DNA from: Komarekiella delphini-convector SJRDD-AB1
Lineage (GTDB): Bacteria; Cyanobacteriota; Cyanobacteriia; Cyanobacteriales; Nostocaceae
NCBI RefSeq assembly: GCF_014831675.1
Contig: NZ_VJXY01000026.1
Location: forward strand, 52,939 to 116,938
Length of the DNA: 64,000 bases
Direction: 5' to 3'
Shown here: one piece after another, positions 44,321 through 52,732 of the stretch
How the letters are laid out: every line of letters begins with the position of its first letter
How positions within the stretch are numbered: the first letter of the stretch is position 1
Translations under genes and position numbers: made by a program
The notes under the pieces: generated by a model
What the model was told of the DNA's origin: nothing
What the model saw: the letters and a program-made list of their open reading frames with translations, nothing else
Database searches by the model: none

Positions 44321-44806
44321 ATGAGTATCGTCACGAAGTCCATCGTGAATGCTGATGCAGAAGCCCGCTATCTCAGCCCTGGTGAACTGGATCGGATCAA
44401 GTCCTTTGTTGCAGGTGGTGAGCGCCGTCTGCGGATTGCTCAAGTTTTGACAGAAAATCGCGAGCGGCTGGTTAAGCAAGCTGGCGACCAACTGTTCCAA
44501 AAGCGTCCTGATGTTGTTTCTCCTGGTGGTAACGCCTACGGTCAAGAATTGACCGCTACTTGTCTGCGCGACCTCGATTACTACCTCCGCCTTGTCACCT
44601 ACGGTATTGTTTCTGGTGATGTCACCCCCATCGAAGAAATTGGTGTTGTGGGTGTCCGCGAAATGTACAAGTCTTTGGGAACTCCTATTGAAGGTGTTGC
44701 TGAAGGTATCCGTGGTCTGAAGAATGTATCCGCTACACTTCTGTCTGGTGAAGACGCTGCTGAAGCTAGTAACTACTTCGACTACCTAGTTGGCGCCCTA
44801 CTGTAG
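44321..44806 (+). CDS. apcA: Allophycocyanin alpha chain
   Basis: A phycobiliprotein of 161 residues that carries one phycocyanobilin in the core of the phycobilisome. The chromophore-binding Cys is in [14 protein letters not shown]-terminus [22 protein letters not shown] and C-terminus [11 protein letters not shown] are canonical. It pairs with ApcB, whose gene starts 67 bp downstream. Confidence 0.98.
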   Translation: MSIVTKSIVNADAEARYLSPGELDRIKSFVAGGERRLRIAQVLTENRERLVKQAGDQLFQKRPDVVSPGGNAYGQELTATCLRDLDYYLRLVTYGIVSGDVTPIEEIGVVGVREMYKSLGTPIEGVAEGIRGLKNVSATLLSGEDAAEASNYFDYLVGALL

Positions 44807-44873
44807 GGTGAAGCTGTTTCCTCGGCAAGAAACAGAAGAATTGCAATACGGTTGGAAATAAGGAATTAACAAC

Positions 44874-45359
44874 ATGCAAGACGCAATTACCGCTGTCATT
44901 AACTCTTCGGACGTTCAAGGTAAATATCTTGATACATCAGCATTAGAGAAGCTAAAAGGTTACTTCTCCACTGGCGAACTGCGGGTACGTGCTGCTAGCA
45001 CCATCAGCGCTAACGCTGCGGCGATCGTTAAAGAAGCTGTAGCAAAGTCTTTGCTATACTCTGACATCACCCGTCCAGGCGGCAACATGTACACCACTCG
45101 TCGCTATGCTGCTTGCATTCGCGATTTGGATTACTACCTCCGCTATGCTACCTATGCCATGTTAGCTGGCGATCCTTCCATCTTGGATGAACGCGTGCTG
45201 AATGGCTTGAAAGAAACTTACAACTCCTTGGGTGTTCCTGTCGGTGCAACCGTACAAGCTATCCAAGCAATCAAAGAAGTAACTGCCAGCTTAGTAGGTT
45301 CTGATGCCGGTAAGGAAATGGGCGTTTACTTAGACTATATCTCCTCTGGCTTGAGTTAA
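44874..45359 (+). CDS. apcB: Allophycocyanin beta chain
   Basis: Partner of ApcA, 161 residues. The chromophore Cys is in [18 protein letters not shown], preceded by [10 protein letters not shown] whose Asn is normally N-methylated. The C-terminus [11 protein letters not shown] is canonical. A GGAATTAAC sequence lies before the ATG. Confidence 0.98.
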   Translation: MQDAITAVINSSDVQGKYLDTSALEKLKGYFSTGELRVRAASTISANAAAIVKEAVAKSLLYSDITRPGGNMYTTRRYAACIRDLDYYLRYATYAMLAGDPSILDERVLNGLKETYNSLGVPVGATVQAIQAIKEVTASLVGSDAGKEMGVYLDYISSGLS

Positions 45360-45589
45360 GAGCTAGTTAGTTTGCGCTTAAGAATTTAGGTGCGGCTTTA
45401 TTAAGGTCTGGAAATCAATTGTGAGTGCTAGAACGTTTTATTGCTTATCTTGTTAAATTATCAGTGATGAGTGTTAGCGGTCTAGTATTGATGCTTGATT
45501 TCCAGCCTTGGAATAATTAATTAAAGATTTGCACTCAAGATTTTGAGATAAAAAAAGTTTCCATAAACATCACAGGAGATTCTTAGATC

Positions 45590-45796
45590 ATGTCCCGTTT
45601 GTTTAAAATTACTGCTCTTGTTCCTAGCCAAAGCCGAATTCGTACCCAACGCGAACTACAAAATACCTACTTTACCAAGCTAGTCCCCTATGAGAACTGG
45701 TTCCGCGAACAGCAACGCATTCAAAAAGCAGGCGGAAAAATTATCAAGGTAGAACTGGCAACTGGCAAGCAAGGCGCTAATGCTGGGTTGCTGTAA
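45590..45796 (+). CDS. apcC: Phycobilisome core small linker (L-C)
   Basis: A 68-residue linker of the CpcD/ApcC family that caps the allophycocyanin core cylinders: MSRLFKITALVPSQSRIRTQRELQNTYFTKLVPYENW. AGGAG stands 13 bases upstream of the ATG. The 230-bp spacer after apcB and the terminator directly after the gene complete the operon. Confidence 0.97.
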   Translation: MSRLFKITALVPSQSRIRTQRELQNTYFTKLVPYENWFREQQRIQKAGGKIIKVELATGKQGANAGLL

Positions 45797-45832
45797 TAGT
45801 TTTATATCGAACATTATTGTAGGGAATTATTC

Positions 45833-45857
45833 AGAGGTCAATAAAGACCTCTTTTTT
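45833..45857 (+). terminator. Terminator of the apc operon
   Basis: AGAGGTC (45833-45839) and GACCTCT (45846-45852) form a stem with a 6-base loop, followed by a run of T. It lies about 40 bp after the apcC stop. Confidence 0.85.
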
Positions 45858-45877
45858 GTTACATGTGTTGTTGAAAG

Positions 45878-46879
45878 TCAAAAGTCAAACAACTTTACAA
45901 GGCGATACCCGCGAGTATAAAGCGGAACTGGAGCGCCAGTATTCTGTCTATTCTTAGTTTGTTCAACAGTTTCATCAAACACAATTAACGTTTCTTTGCC
46001 AACTTTTAGCCAGTCTTCATAGGGCACACTCATATCTTCTTCAATACCACCAATACTAGGTGTTACCATAGCCCGATAAGCTTCATTGAATTTCCTACGA
46101 AACCGAAAATCTACTGAAATTCTCAAACCTTCAGTCTTCCGTCTGATTGTTTGATGCAATCCACGAGCATCATTAAAGTACATCGTACCGTGTTGTAGTT
46201 GGGCTTCCGTGTAAGAGACGACCATTGGAATATCTCGACCTTCATCGAAGTCAGACATCACCCGCATAGCCTGTAGTTCCATCTCGCGAGGCATTTCACC
46301 CGCTTCGATGGTTATATTATCGATGTCGCCAAACAGTGGCAGAACCACCACAGTCGCATCAGCGGCAACACCTGCCCAGACATCACTATGGCATTTTGAA
46401 CTAGCAAAGGGTAAACGCAACCTAGTTGCGTCAGTCTTACCATATACCATGCGGAGATTTACTGGTAAATCCACTGCATCGATTAGGTCATTTGCTCCCA
46501 GTTGGTAAAAAGCTTCAGCAACACTCTTTTGAAAGAGATTAAACGCTAAAGCGTGTTCTCGCTTGGGCATTAAAAGACCAGTACCAGTATAGTTGGGCAA
46601 AGAATTTCTTGCTTCTAGTAGTCGTTGAAGCATTTCGGCTTCTGAGAGAATGATGGGACTATTCAGACAAGCACATATATAACCAGCAGCAGCAACTCGA
46701 ATTTGCTGGAATAACTCAGGCTTTAATGTGTGTTCAAACAGCAGTCGATACTGCTGCCTTGTAGCGATCCTATCAGCAAGCTCATCAAAGAGTTGATCAC
46801 CTAGCTGAGAGAATGCGATCGCACGTTGATATTGTAAGCGATCGCACATTGAGGCTTCTACTAACAGTTTTTCTACCAT
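45878..46879 (-). CDS. Putative Fe(II)/2-oxoglutarate-dependent oxygenase
   Basis: A 333-residue soluble protein I do not recognise by name. The middle fits the jelly-roll core of Fe(II)/2OG oxygenases: an HxD pair in SKCHSDVWAG (H164, D166), a beta-rich stretch (TVVVLPLFGDIDN), and a distal His in MYFNDARGLHQTI (H242) followed 11 residues later by an Arg (R253 in EGLRISVDFRF) that would bind 2-oxoglutarate. The first 130 residues are helical. It converges on apcC but is divergent from the methyltransferase/diiron pair at 47490, so it may belong with them. The role as an oxygenase is inferred from motifs only. Confidence 0.6.
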   Translation of the reverse strand: MVEKLLVEASMCDRLQYQRAIAFSQLGDQLFDELADRIATRQQYRLLFEHTLKPELFQQIRVAAAGYICACLNSPIILSEAEMLQRLLEARNSLPNYTGTGLLMPKREHALAFNLFQKSVAEAFYQLGANDLIDAVDLPVNLRMVYGKTDATRLRLPFASSKCHSDVWAGVAADATVVVLPLFGDIDNITIEAGEMPREMELQAMRVMSDFDEGRDIPMVVSYTEAQLQHGTMYFNDARGLHQTIRRKTEGLRISVDFRFRRKFNEAYRAMVTPSIGGIEEDMSVPYEDWLKVGKETLIVFDETVEQTKNRQNTGAPVPLYTRGYRLVKLFDF

Positions 46880-47489
46880 AATTTCTCCTAAAAGTTATTC
46901 TAAATTAGCTAAGAAACTCATACATTCAAAAACAGTTCGCCTTAAAAACGAATTCTGTTATTACAAATTAACAAAGTTATTCTGTCTATAAATCGTAAAA
47001 TATACTGCTCTTTGCTCTGATTTTTTTCTCAAGCAAAAGGGTTATTCTTAACATTAGTAAACTTGAGATAAAGTCAAAAATTATGAACAAAATAACAGAA
47101 TATAAAACAGCTATTTTTTATGAAGCAAGAATTCATGAAGCAAAATTATATTTAGTCATTTTTATTTTAAGAAAGTAATAATATTATCAGATGCAGGTTG
47201 ATTATTTCTTTGAATACCCTGCCTTTCAGATGCAAAGTAAGCAGCTAGTTAAAAATCGGTAATTTTAACATTAGCAACCAAACCAGCAAATGTTAAAACC
47301 TAAATAGTTAAACTAATTAACTTTGAAGCTGTATTTACTCTTTGTACAGTGTTTTAAATTAAGACACAAACAACTTTAATCCTGATCACCTTTGATAGCA
47401 GGGAACTTTTGCTCAAAATTTCAATGAGATTGCTATGCATCTAGAATGCTCAAGACAAATACAACTGAAATGTAAATAAATAATTAAAA
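46880..47489. other. Divergent promoter region between oxygenase and methyltransferase
   Basis: 610 bp of AT-rich DNA between divergent genes. A 31-codon frame (47083-47178, MNKITEYKTAIFYEARIHEA...) starts with ATG but has no clear ribosome-binding site; I do not call it. No repeats or RNA genes seen. Confidence 0.4.
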
Positions 47490-48260
47490 ATGTCAACTTT
47501 GAACCATAAAAGCTCAACTAGAAACCTATATAATCGCACAGCATCAGAGTGGATTAGAGGAGAACCTAGTTCACTCTCAGACTTTACAGCACGCCCTTTT
47601 GTACTAGAACTTTGCGAGCCTGTCGCTGGATTGCGAGTACTCGATATCGGCTGTGGTGAAGGTTATTGTAGTCGGGAGCTACGCCAACGAGGTGCTACAC
47701 AAGTACATGGAATAGACCTTTCTGAAGGCATGATTGCAGCAGCAAGCTTGCAAGAAGCAGAAGATGCTTTGGGTATTAGCTATGAAGTCGGATGTGCCAC
47801 CGACCTCAAGCAATTTGATAATGACGAAATTGATCTAGTTGTTGCAGTATTTCTATTTAACTATTTGACAATTGCTCAGACCCAAGAATGCATGGCAGAA
47901 GTTGCACGCGTTCTTCGTCCCGGAGGTCGATTTGTATTTAGCGTTCCCCACCCATCTTTTCCATATATGCGAGAAGCAGCATATCCGTTTTATTTTCAAC
48001 TAGACGGTACAGGCTACTTCAGCAAGCGTGACCAGCAGTTTCCGGGTCGTATTTGGAAACGAGACGGTTCCTGGCTAAATGTTCAATTGATTCACAAAAC
48101 TCTTGAGGATTACTTTAATGCCCTTAAAAATGCTGGCTTTAATACGATGCCAATTCTACAGGAATTGCGTGTAACACCAGAACATATCGCTATAGATGAA
48201 TCATTTTTTAGCTCTTTGCTTGACCAACCCCTCCACCTAGCCATACAAGTATCACGATGA
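47490..48260 (+). CDS. Class I SAM-dependent methyltransferase (UbiE/small-molecule type)
   Basis: A 256-residue methyltransferase. Motif I is RVLDIGCGEGYCSRELRQRG, motif II VHGIDLSEGMIAAA, followed by DLVVAVFLFNYL and the post-motif LRPGGRFVFSVPHPSFPY. The C-terminal half (WKRDGSWLNVQLIHKTLEDYFNALKNAGF) is that of small-molecule methyltransferases. The last codons overlap the start of the next gene by 4 bp (ATGA at 48257-48260), so methylation probably acts in the same pathway as the diiron enzyme. Confidence 0.87.
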   Translation: MSTLNHKSSTRNLYNRTASEWIRGEPSSLSDFTARPFVLELCEPVAGLRVLDIGCGEGYCSRELRQRGATQVHGIDLSEGMIAAASLQEAEDALGISYEVGCATDLKQFDNDEIDLVVAVFLFNYLTIAQTQECMAEVARVLRPGGRFVFSVPHPSFPYMREAAYPFYFQLDGTGYFSKRDQQFPGRIWKRDGSWLNVQLIHKTLEDYFNALKNAGFNTMPILQELRVTPEHIAIDESFFSSLLDQPLHLAIQVSR

Positions 48261-48985
48261 CACAGATATCTTCTCCTGTTAGAAATTCTTTCCGTGAAAT
48301 AACGGATAATCATCCTCTATGGAATCATGAATTCCTAACCTGCTGTCGTACTGGAAATTTATTTCTACCAGACGTACAATTACTAGCTGTTCAAATGTAT
48401 AAATTCTCCAAAGAATTTAATCGTATCCTAGCTAGCATCTTGTCTTGCTGCCAAGACGAAAGCACTCAGTTAGTCATTTTGGAGAACCTATTTGACGAAA
48501 TGGGACAAGGAGACGTAAATCAGTCCCATCCAGAATTATTTCGTCGGTTTACCCGCGCACTTGGTATTGACGATAAAACTTTGGCAGCACTACCCACTGC
48601 ACCTGAAACTCTTGCCTTAGTTGAGACTTACTTAAGGATTCCACACCAGTACGGGTATTTAGCTGCATTGGGAGCTGTCTGTTATGCTTCCGAAGGTATT
48701 GTTAGCTCCTTGTATACGCAACTATACAAAGGAATTGTAGGTGCTGCTCCCTTGCCCAAAGAATCCTTAATCTTTTTTGAAGTTCACATTGATGTGGATG
48801 ATAGTCATGCAGCAAAGTTAGCAGCCGTAATTGAACCTCGTATTAGCACAAGCGAAGAGGATATTAAAGTAAAGCTAGCTATTGTTGAAGCGATGGATGC
48901 CCGTGTCCAATTCTTTAATGGAATTCAGCGTCAAATCTCTAAATATAGCTTGTCTCCTAATTCATCGCTTCTTGTGAGTGCGTAG
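48257..48985 (+). CDS. Heme-oxygenase-like diiron enzyme (HDO / iron-containing redox enzyme family)
   Basis: A helical 242-residue protein of the TenA/PqqC-like fold. Six likely iron ligands can be picked out: E81 (NLFDEMGQG), H91 (NQSHPELF), E146 (CYASEGIVSSLY) and H177/D181/H184 (FFEVHIDVDDSHAAK). The H-x3-D-x2-H spacing is that of the heme-oxygenase-like diiron oxidases and oxygenases, such as CADD and UndA. Members of this group perform N-oxygenation, decarboxylative desaturation or C-C cleavage of amino-acid-like or fatty-acid substrates. It is translationally coupled with the methyltransferase. The substrate is unknown. Confidence 0.78.
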   Translation: MTQISSPVRNSFREITDNHPLWNHEFLTCCRTGNLFLPDVQLLAVQMYKFSKEFNRILASILSCCQDESTQLVILENLFDEMGQGDVNQSHPELFRRFTRALGIDDKTLAALPTAPETLALVETYLRIPHQYGYLAALGAVCYASEGIVSSLYTQLYKGIVGAAPLPKESLIFFEVHIDVDDSHAAKLAAVIEPRISTSEEDIKVKLAIVEAMDARVQFFNGIQRQISKYSLSPNSSLLVSA

Positions 48986-49192
48986 TACAAATACGGATGC
49001 AAATATGCTAACTTGTAGCACTAAAATACAGAGATATTTTCTTACTTTTTCCAGTTTTTAAAGCTTTCAATACGGTAGACCAAGATTTAACTACAGAAAA
49101 GCTGGTAATTTAATTAACCTCTTTAGGGTATTAGCTGTTAAATCTTGGTCAAATTCACAAAACAAAATTAGGTGCAGCAGAAGGAGGTTTCC

Positions 49193-49744
49193 ATGTACGG
49201 ATTAGTGAACAAGGCGATTCAAGACATGGTGTGCAGTCGCTTTGGCGAAGAGATTTGGAAAGACATTAAGCAGAAAGCAGAGGTAAACGTAGATGTCTTC
49301 CTCAGTATGGAAGGCTATCCTGATAACATCACCCACAGGCTAGTAAAAGCTGCTAGTGTCGTTTTGGGTTTATCTTCCACAGAGATTATGCAAGCCTTTG
49401 GAGAATTCTGGGTTCAGTACACAGCCCAAGAAGGCTACGGCGAAATGATGGATATGAGTGGAGATACGCTGCCTGAGTTTTTAGAAAACCTCGACAATCT
49501 TCATGCTCGTGTGGGAGTCAGTTTTCCCAAACTTAAGCCCCCATCATTTGAGTGTACTGATATGGAGGACAATTCTCTGAACTTACACTATCGCTCTAGT
49601 AGAGAAGGGCTGACACCAATGATTCTTGGTCTGGTTAAAGGATTGGGAACAAGGTTTGATACAGAAGTCCATGTTACCCAAACCCAAAGTCGGGATGAGG
49701 GTGCTGAACATGATGAGTTTTTAGTGCTTTATAAACCAAATTGA
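49193..49744 (+). CDS. H-NOX heme nitric oxide/oxygen sensor
   Basis: A stand-alone H-NOX domain of 183 residues (start ATG at 49193 with GGAGG upstream; an upstream GTG at 49172 is less likely). The heme-ligating His is H104 in LDNLHARVG, and the propionate-binding YxSxR motif is Y133-S135-R137 in HYRSSREGL. No distal-pocket Tyr of the O2-binding type is obvious, so NO sensing is expected. It is close in sequence to the Nostoc H-NOX of known structure. The downstream HNOBA kinase gene begins 10 bp later. Confidence 0.93.
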   Translation: MYGLVNKAIQDMVCSRFGEEIWKDIKQKAEVNVDVFLSMEGYPDNITHRLVKAASVVLGLSSTEIMQAFGEFWVQYTAQEGYGEMMDMSGDTLPEFLENLDNLHARVGVSFPKLKPPSFECTDMEDNSLNLHYRSSREGLTPMILGLVKGLGTRFDTEVHVTQTQSRDEGAEHDEFLVLYKPN

Positions 49745-49754
49745 GCGCAGCAGC

Positions 49755-51206
49755 ATGGCTCCTCCTCACCTTACTCTTTCGCCAGAGTTGCTGGCGAAAG
49801 CTTTTCCTTTCCACTTTGCATTTAACCGTAATCGGGAAATTGTACAAACTGGTGATGTTTTAGGACGCATTAGTCCTGAACCACTAGTTGGTAGACTAAT
49901 TGAGCAGCATTTCCAGATCAATCGTCCAAAAATTATAGTCGATTTTGATGCTATTAATAAACAGTCCCGTGCTCTGTTCATATTGGAGTTTCTACACAAC
50001 GGAATGCAGCTAAAGGGTCAGATAATGTATCTGCCAGAGATGGATGTAACATTTTTTTTGGGTTCTCCCTGGATTACAGATACGAATAGCCTCGCTCCTT
50101 TTGGTATCAAACTCAAAGACTTTGCGATTCACGACCCAATTGTAGATTTCCTTTTTCTACTGCAAGCTCAGAATACCGCTTTGACTGATGCCAAAAAATT
50201 AACAAAGGAACTGAAACAGCAAAGGTCACAACTACAGAGTGCGCTACAAATCAAAGAAAATCTAGCAGAAATTGCTGAGGCACAGTCTAAAAAATTAGAA
50301 AAGTCTCTCAGGGAACTACAGCAAACTCAAGCCCAATTAGTCCAAGCTGAGAAAATGTCTAGTTTAGGGCAATTAGTTGCGGGAGTTGCTCACGAAATTA
50401 ACAACCCTGTTAACTTTATTTACGGTAATTTAAAATATGCAAAAGATTATACGCAATGTCTGCTGAAGCTTGTGCATCTTTACCAGAAGTTTTATGCCAA
50501 TCCTGTGTCAGAAATTCAAGACTGTATCGAAGCAATTGATTTAAATTTTTTATTAGATGATTTACCTAAAATCCTACATTCAATGCAAGTAGGAGCCGAG
50601 CGTATCGCTGAAATTGTGTTGTCCCTTCGGAACTTCTCTCGTCTTGATGAAGCGGAGATGAAAAGAGTTGATATCCACCAAGGACTGGATAGTACTTTGT
50701 TGATTTTACAGAATCGCTTCAAGGATAGCGTTGAGCATCCTGGCATTAAAATAGTTAAAAACTATGGAAATTTGCCTTTAGTATATTGCTACGCTGGGCA
50801 ATTAAATCAAGTATTTATGAATATTATTAGTAATGCCATTGATGCACTCGACAACTATAACAGTCAACGGGCGATCACAGAAATTCACGCTGAACCTAAT
50901 ACAATTACAATTACTACAGAAGTTATAGAAACAAAGTGTGTTGTTATCCGAATTGCTGACAATGGTTCAGGAATGACACAATCAGTTAAGGAACGGCTAT
51001 TCGATCCATTTTTCACAACTAAGCCCGTAGGTAAGGGTACAGGATTAGGTTTATCAATTAGCTATCAGATTGTAGTTGAAAAACACGGTGGAACACTCAG
51101 ATGTATATCAGAACCCGGACAGGGAACTGAGTTTTGGGTTGAAATTCCTCTATTGATGGATAACCAAGCAGAGAATTGCGTGAAATCATTGAGTTTTATT
51201 AAATAA
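49755..51206 (+). CDS. HNOBA-domain sensor histidine kinase
   Basis: The partner of the H-NOX protein. Residues 1-150 form an HNOBA-type (heme-NO-binding associated, PAS-like) domain: FPFHFAFNRNREIVQTGDVLGRI ... GQIMYLPEMDVTFFLGSPWI. A coiled coil (about 155-200) leads to the HisKA domain with the phospho-accepting His 213 in GVAHEINNPVNFIYGN, and an HATPase domain with MNIISNAIDAL, DNGSGMT and GKGTGLGLSI. No membrane segment is present, so sensing is cytosolic. No response regulator follows. It closely resembles the kinase core of the protein at 61451. Confidence 0.93.
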   Translation: MAPPHLTLSPELLAKAFPFHFAFNRNREIVQTGDVLGRISPEPLVGRLIEQHFQINRPKIIVDFDAINKQSRALFILEFLHNGMQLKGQIMYLPEMDVTFFLGSPWITDTNSLAPFGIKLKDFAIHDPIVDFLFLLQAQNTALTDAKKLTKELKQQRSQLQSALQIKENLAEIAEAQSKKLEKSLRELQQTQAQLVQAEKMSSLGQLVAGVAHEINNPVNFIYGNLKYAKDYTQCLLKLVHLYQKFYANPVSEIQDCIEAIDLNFLLDDLPKILHSMQVGAERIAEIVLSLRNFSRLDEAEMKRVDIHQGLDSTLLILQNRFKDSVEHPGIKIVKNYGNLPLVYCYAGQLNQVFMNIISNAIDALDNYNSQRAITEIHAEPNTITITTEVIETKCVVIRIADNGSGMTQSVKERLFDPFFTTKPVGKGTGLGLSISYQIVVEKHGGTLRCISEPGQGTEFWVEIPLLMDNQAENCVKSLSFIK

Positions 51207-51456
51207 ATATTTTTAGAATCAGGTTTAATTATCAGAACATAACATCTACAAGATACCTTCAGACAGGAAGTATAGACCGCAGTAGCTAAAACTCTGGGAG
51301 AACAACTAGCTACCTCGGCTATACAAATGGAGTCCGCGCTAGCAAAATTGATCGCATCCTTTTTCAATGTCAGGTAAGCGGTGCATCATATTATGAGTTA
51401 TTATTTATGAGTTTTATTCCTAACTCATAATTTCTAACTTTTTACCTGTACTGATC

Positions 51457-52659
51457 GTGAATCTACGTAGCCTGATTCCAATTTTTGGTAATTCCGTCTC
51501 CGTCTGGGCATTAGAAGCGCGGTTGTTGCGCTGGTTAACATTGATTTGGCTGTTTGTCGGCTTAATCATGCTATTTTCAGCATCTTATCCCGTCGCTGAC
51601 GCCCGTCATGATGATGGATTGTACTACTTCAAGCGTCAAGTCATTTGGGTCTTAGTTTCCTTAATTGGATTCAACATTATTGTTAATCTGCCGTTACACA
51701 AAATTTTGGGATCATCCCATTGGTTTTTGATGCTGTTTTTAGCATTAATTTTCGTCACATTGATACCAGGATTGGGAAAGAAAGCTTTTGATGCGGCCCG
51801 TTGGATAGCCATTGGCCCAGTTCCTATCCAACCTTCAGAATTGATTAAACCCTTTTTAGTGCTGCAAAGCGCACGCCTGTTTGGTCAGTGGGAACGAATA
51901 AGTTGGCGAGTTCGCTTTACTTGGCTCATTATTTTTGGTTTTGTACTTTTAGGAATTCTTGCCCAGCCTAACTTGAGTACAACAGCACTTTGCGGCATGA
52001 CTATTTGGCTAATTGCCCTAGCAGCTGGATTGCCTTACAAGTACTTAGGAGGAACGGCAATCGGTGGAGTAATGTTAGCAATCCTCAGTATTAGTATTAA
52101 AGAGTATCAGCGTAAGCGGGTGATGTCATTCCTTAATCCTTGGGCGGACGCTACAGGGGATGGCTACCAGTTAGTGCAAAGTTTGCTAGCGGTAGGCTCT
52201 GGTAGGACTTGGGGATCTGGATATGGGCTTTCTCAACAAAAGCTGTTTTATTTACCAATTCAGGATACTGATTTTATTTTTGCCGTATTCGCTGAAGAGT
52301 TTGGCTTTGTTGGCAGTATGGTGTTGTTAACACTTTTAGCTTTATTCGCCACTCTGGGATTAATTGTGGCACTAAAGGCTAAAAATCCAGTGCATCAACT
52401 AGTAGCGATCGGTGTAACAATTTTGATGGTAGGACAATCATTGCTTCATATTGGTGTTGCCACAGGTTCTCTACCAACTACGGGCTTACCTTTGCCTATG
52501 TTTAGTTATGGTGGTAATTCTATGATTGCCAGCTTGATAGCCGCTGGATTGCTGATTCGGGTAGCACGCGAGAGTAGTGAGGCTGAGGTAGTACCGTTAC
52601 GAAGACCCTTGTTTGAAAATGGGCGCAGGCGTCGGATGTTTCAGAAAACCAAGAATTGA
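51457..52659 (+). CDS. ftsW: Cell division protein FtsW (SEDS glycosyltransferase)
   Basis: A ten-helix SEDS protein of 400 residues that polymerises lipid II at the septum together with FtsI. The family signatures include GKKAFDAARWIAIGPVPIQPSELIKP, the QPNLST region (AQPNLSTTALC), IQDTDFIFAVFAEEFGFVG and the C-terminal TTGLPLPMFSYGGNSMI. The start is a GTG (GTGAATCTACG). The context (no mreB/pbp2 nearby) and length favour FtsW over RodA, but the two can be confused. Confidence 0.85.
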   Translation: MNLRSLIPIFGNSVSVWALEARLLRWLTLIWLFVGLIMLFSASYPVADARHDDGLYYFKRQVIWVLVSLIGFNIIVNLPLHKILGSSHWFLMLFLALIFVTLIPGLGKKAFDAARWIAIGPVPIQPSELIKPFLVLQSARLFGQWERISWRVRFTWLIIFGFVLLGILAQPNLSTTALCGMTIWLIALAAGLPYKYLGGTAIGGVMLAILSISIKEYQRKRVMSFLNPWADATGDGYQLVQSLLAVGSGRTWGSGYGLSQQKLFYLPIQDTDFIFAVFAEEFGFVGSMVLLTLLALFATLGLIVALKAKNPVHQLVAIGVTILMVGQSLLHIGVATGSLPTTGLPLPMFSYGGNSMIASLIAAGLLIRVARESSEAEVVPLRRPLFENGRRRRMFQKTKN

Positions 52660-52732
52660 ACTAGTAGGATTCTAATATTGCCACCCATCAGCGCTGGGTG
52701 GACGAAATCAATAAAATTAACCAAAAATTAAT

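Noticed and set aside
47083-47178. 31-codon frame near the oxygenase/methyltransferase genes as a possible precursor peptide
   Set aside because: No Shine-Dalgarno sequence, no leader/core pattern and high A+T; a chance frame is more likely.
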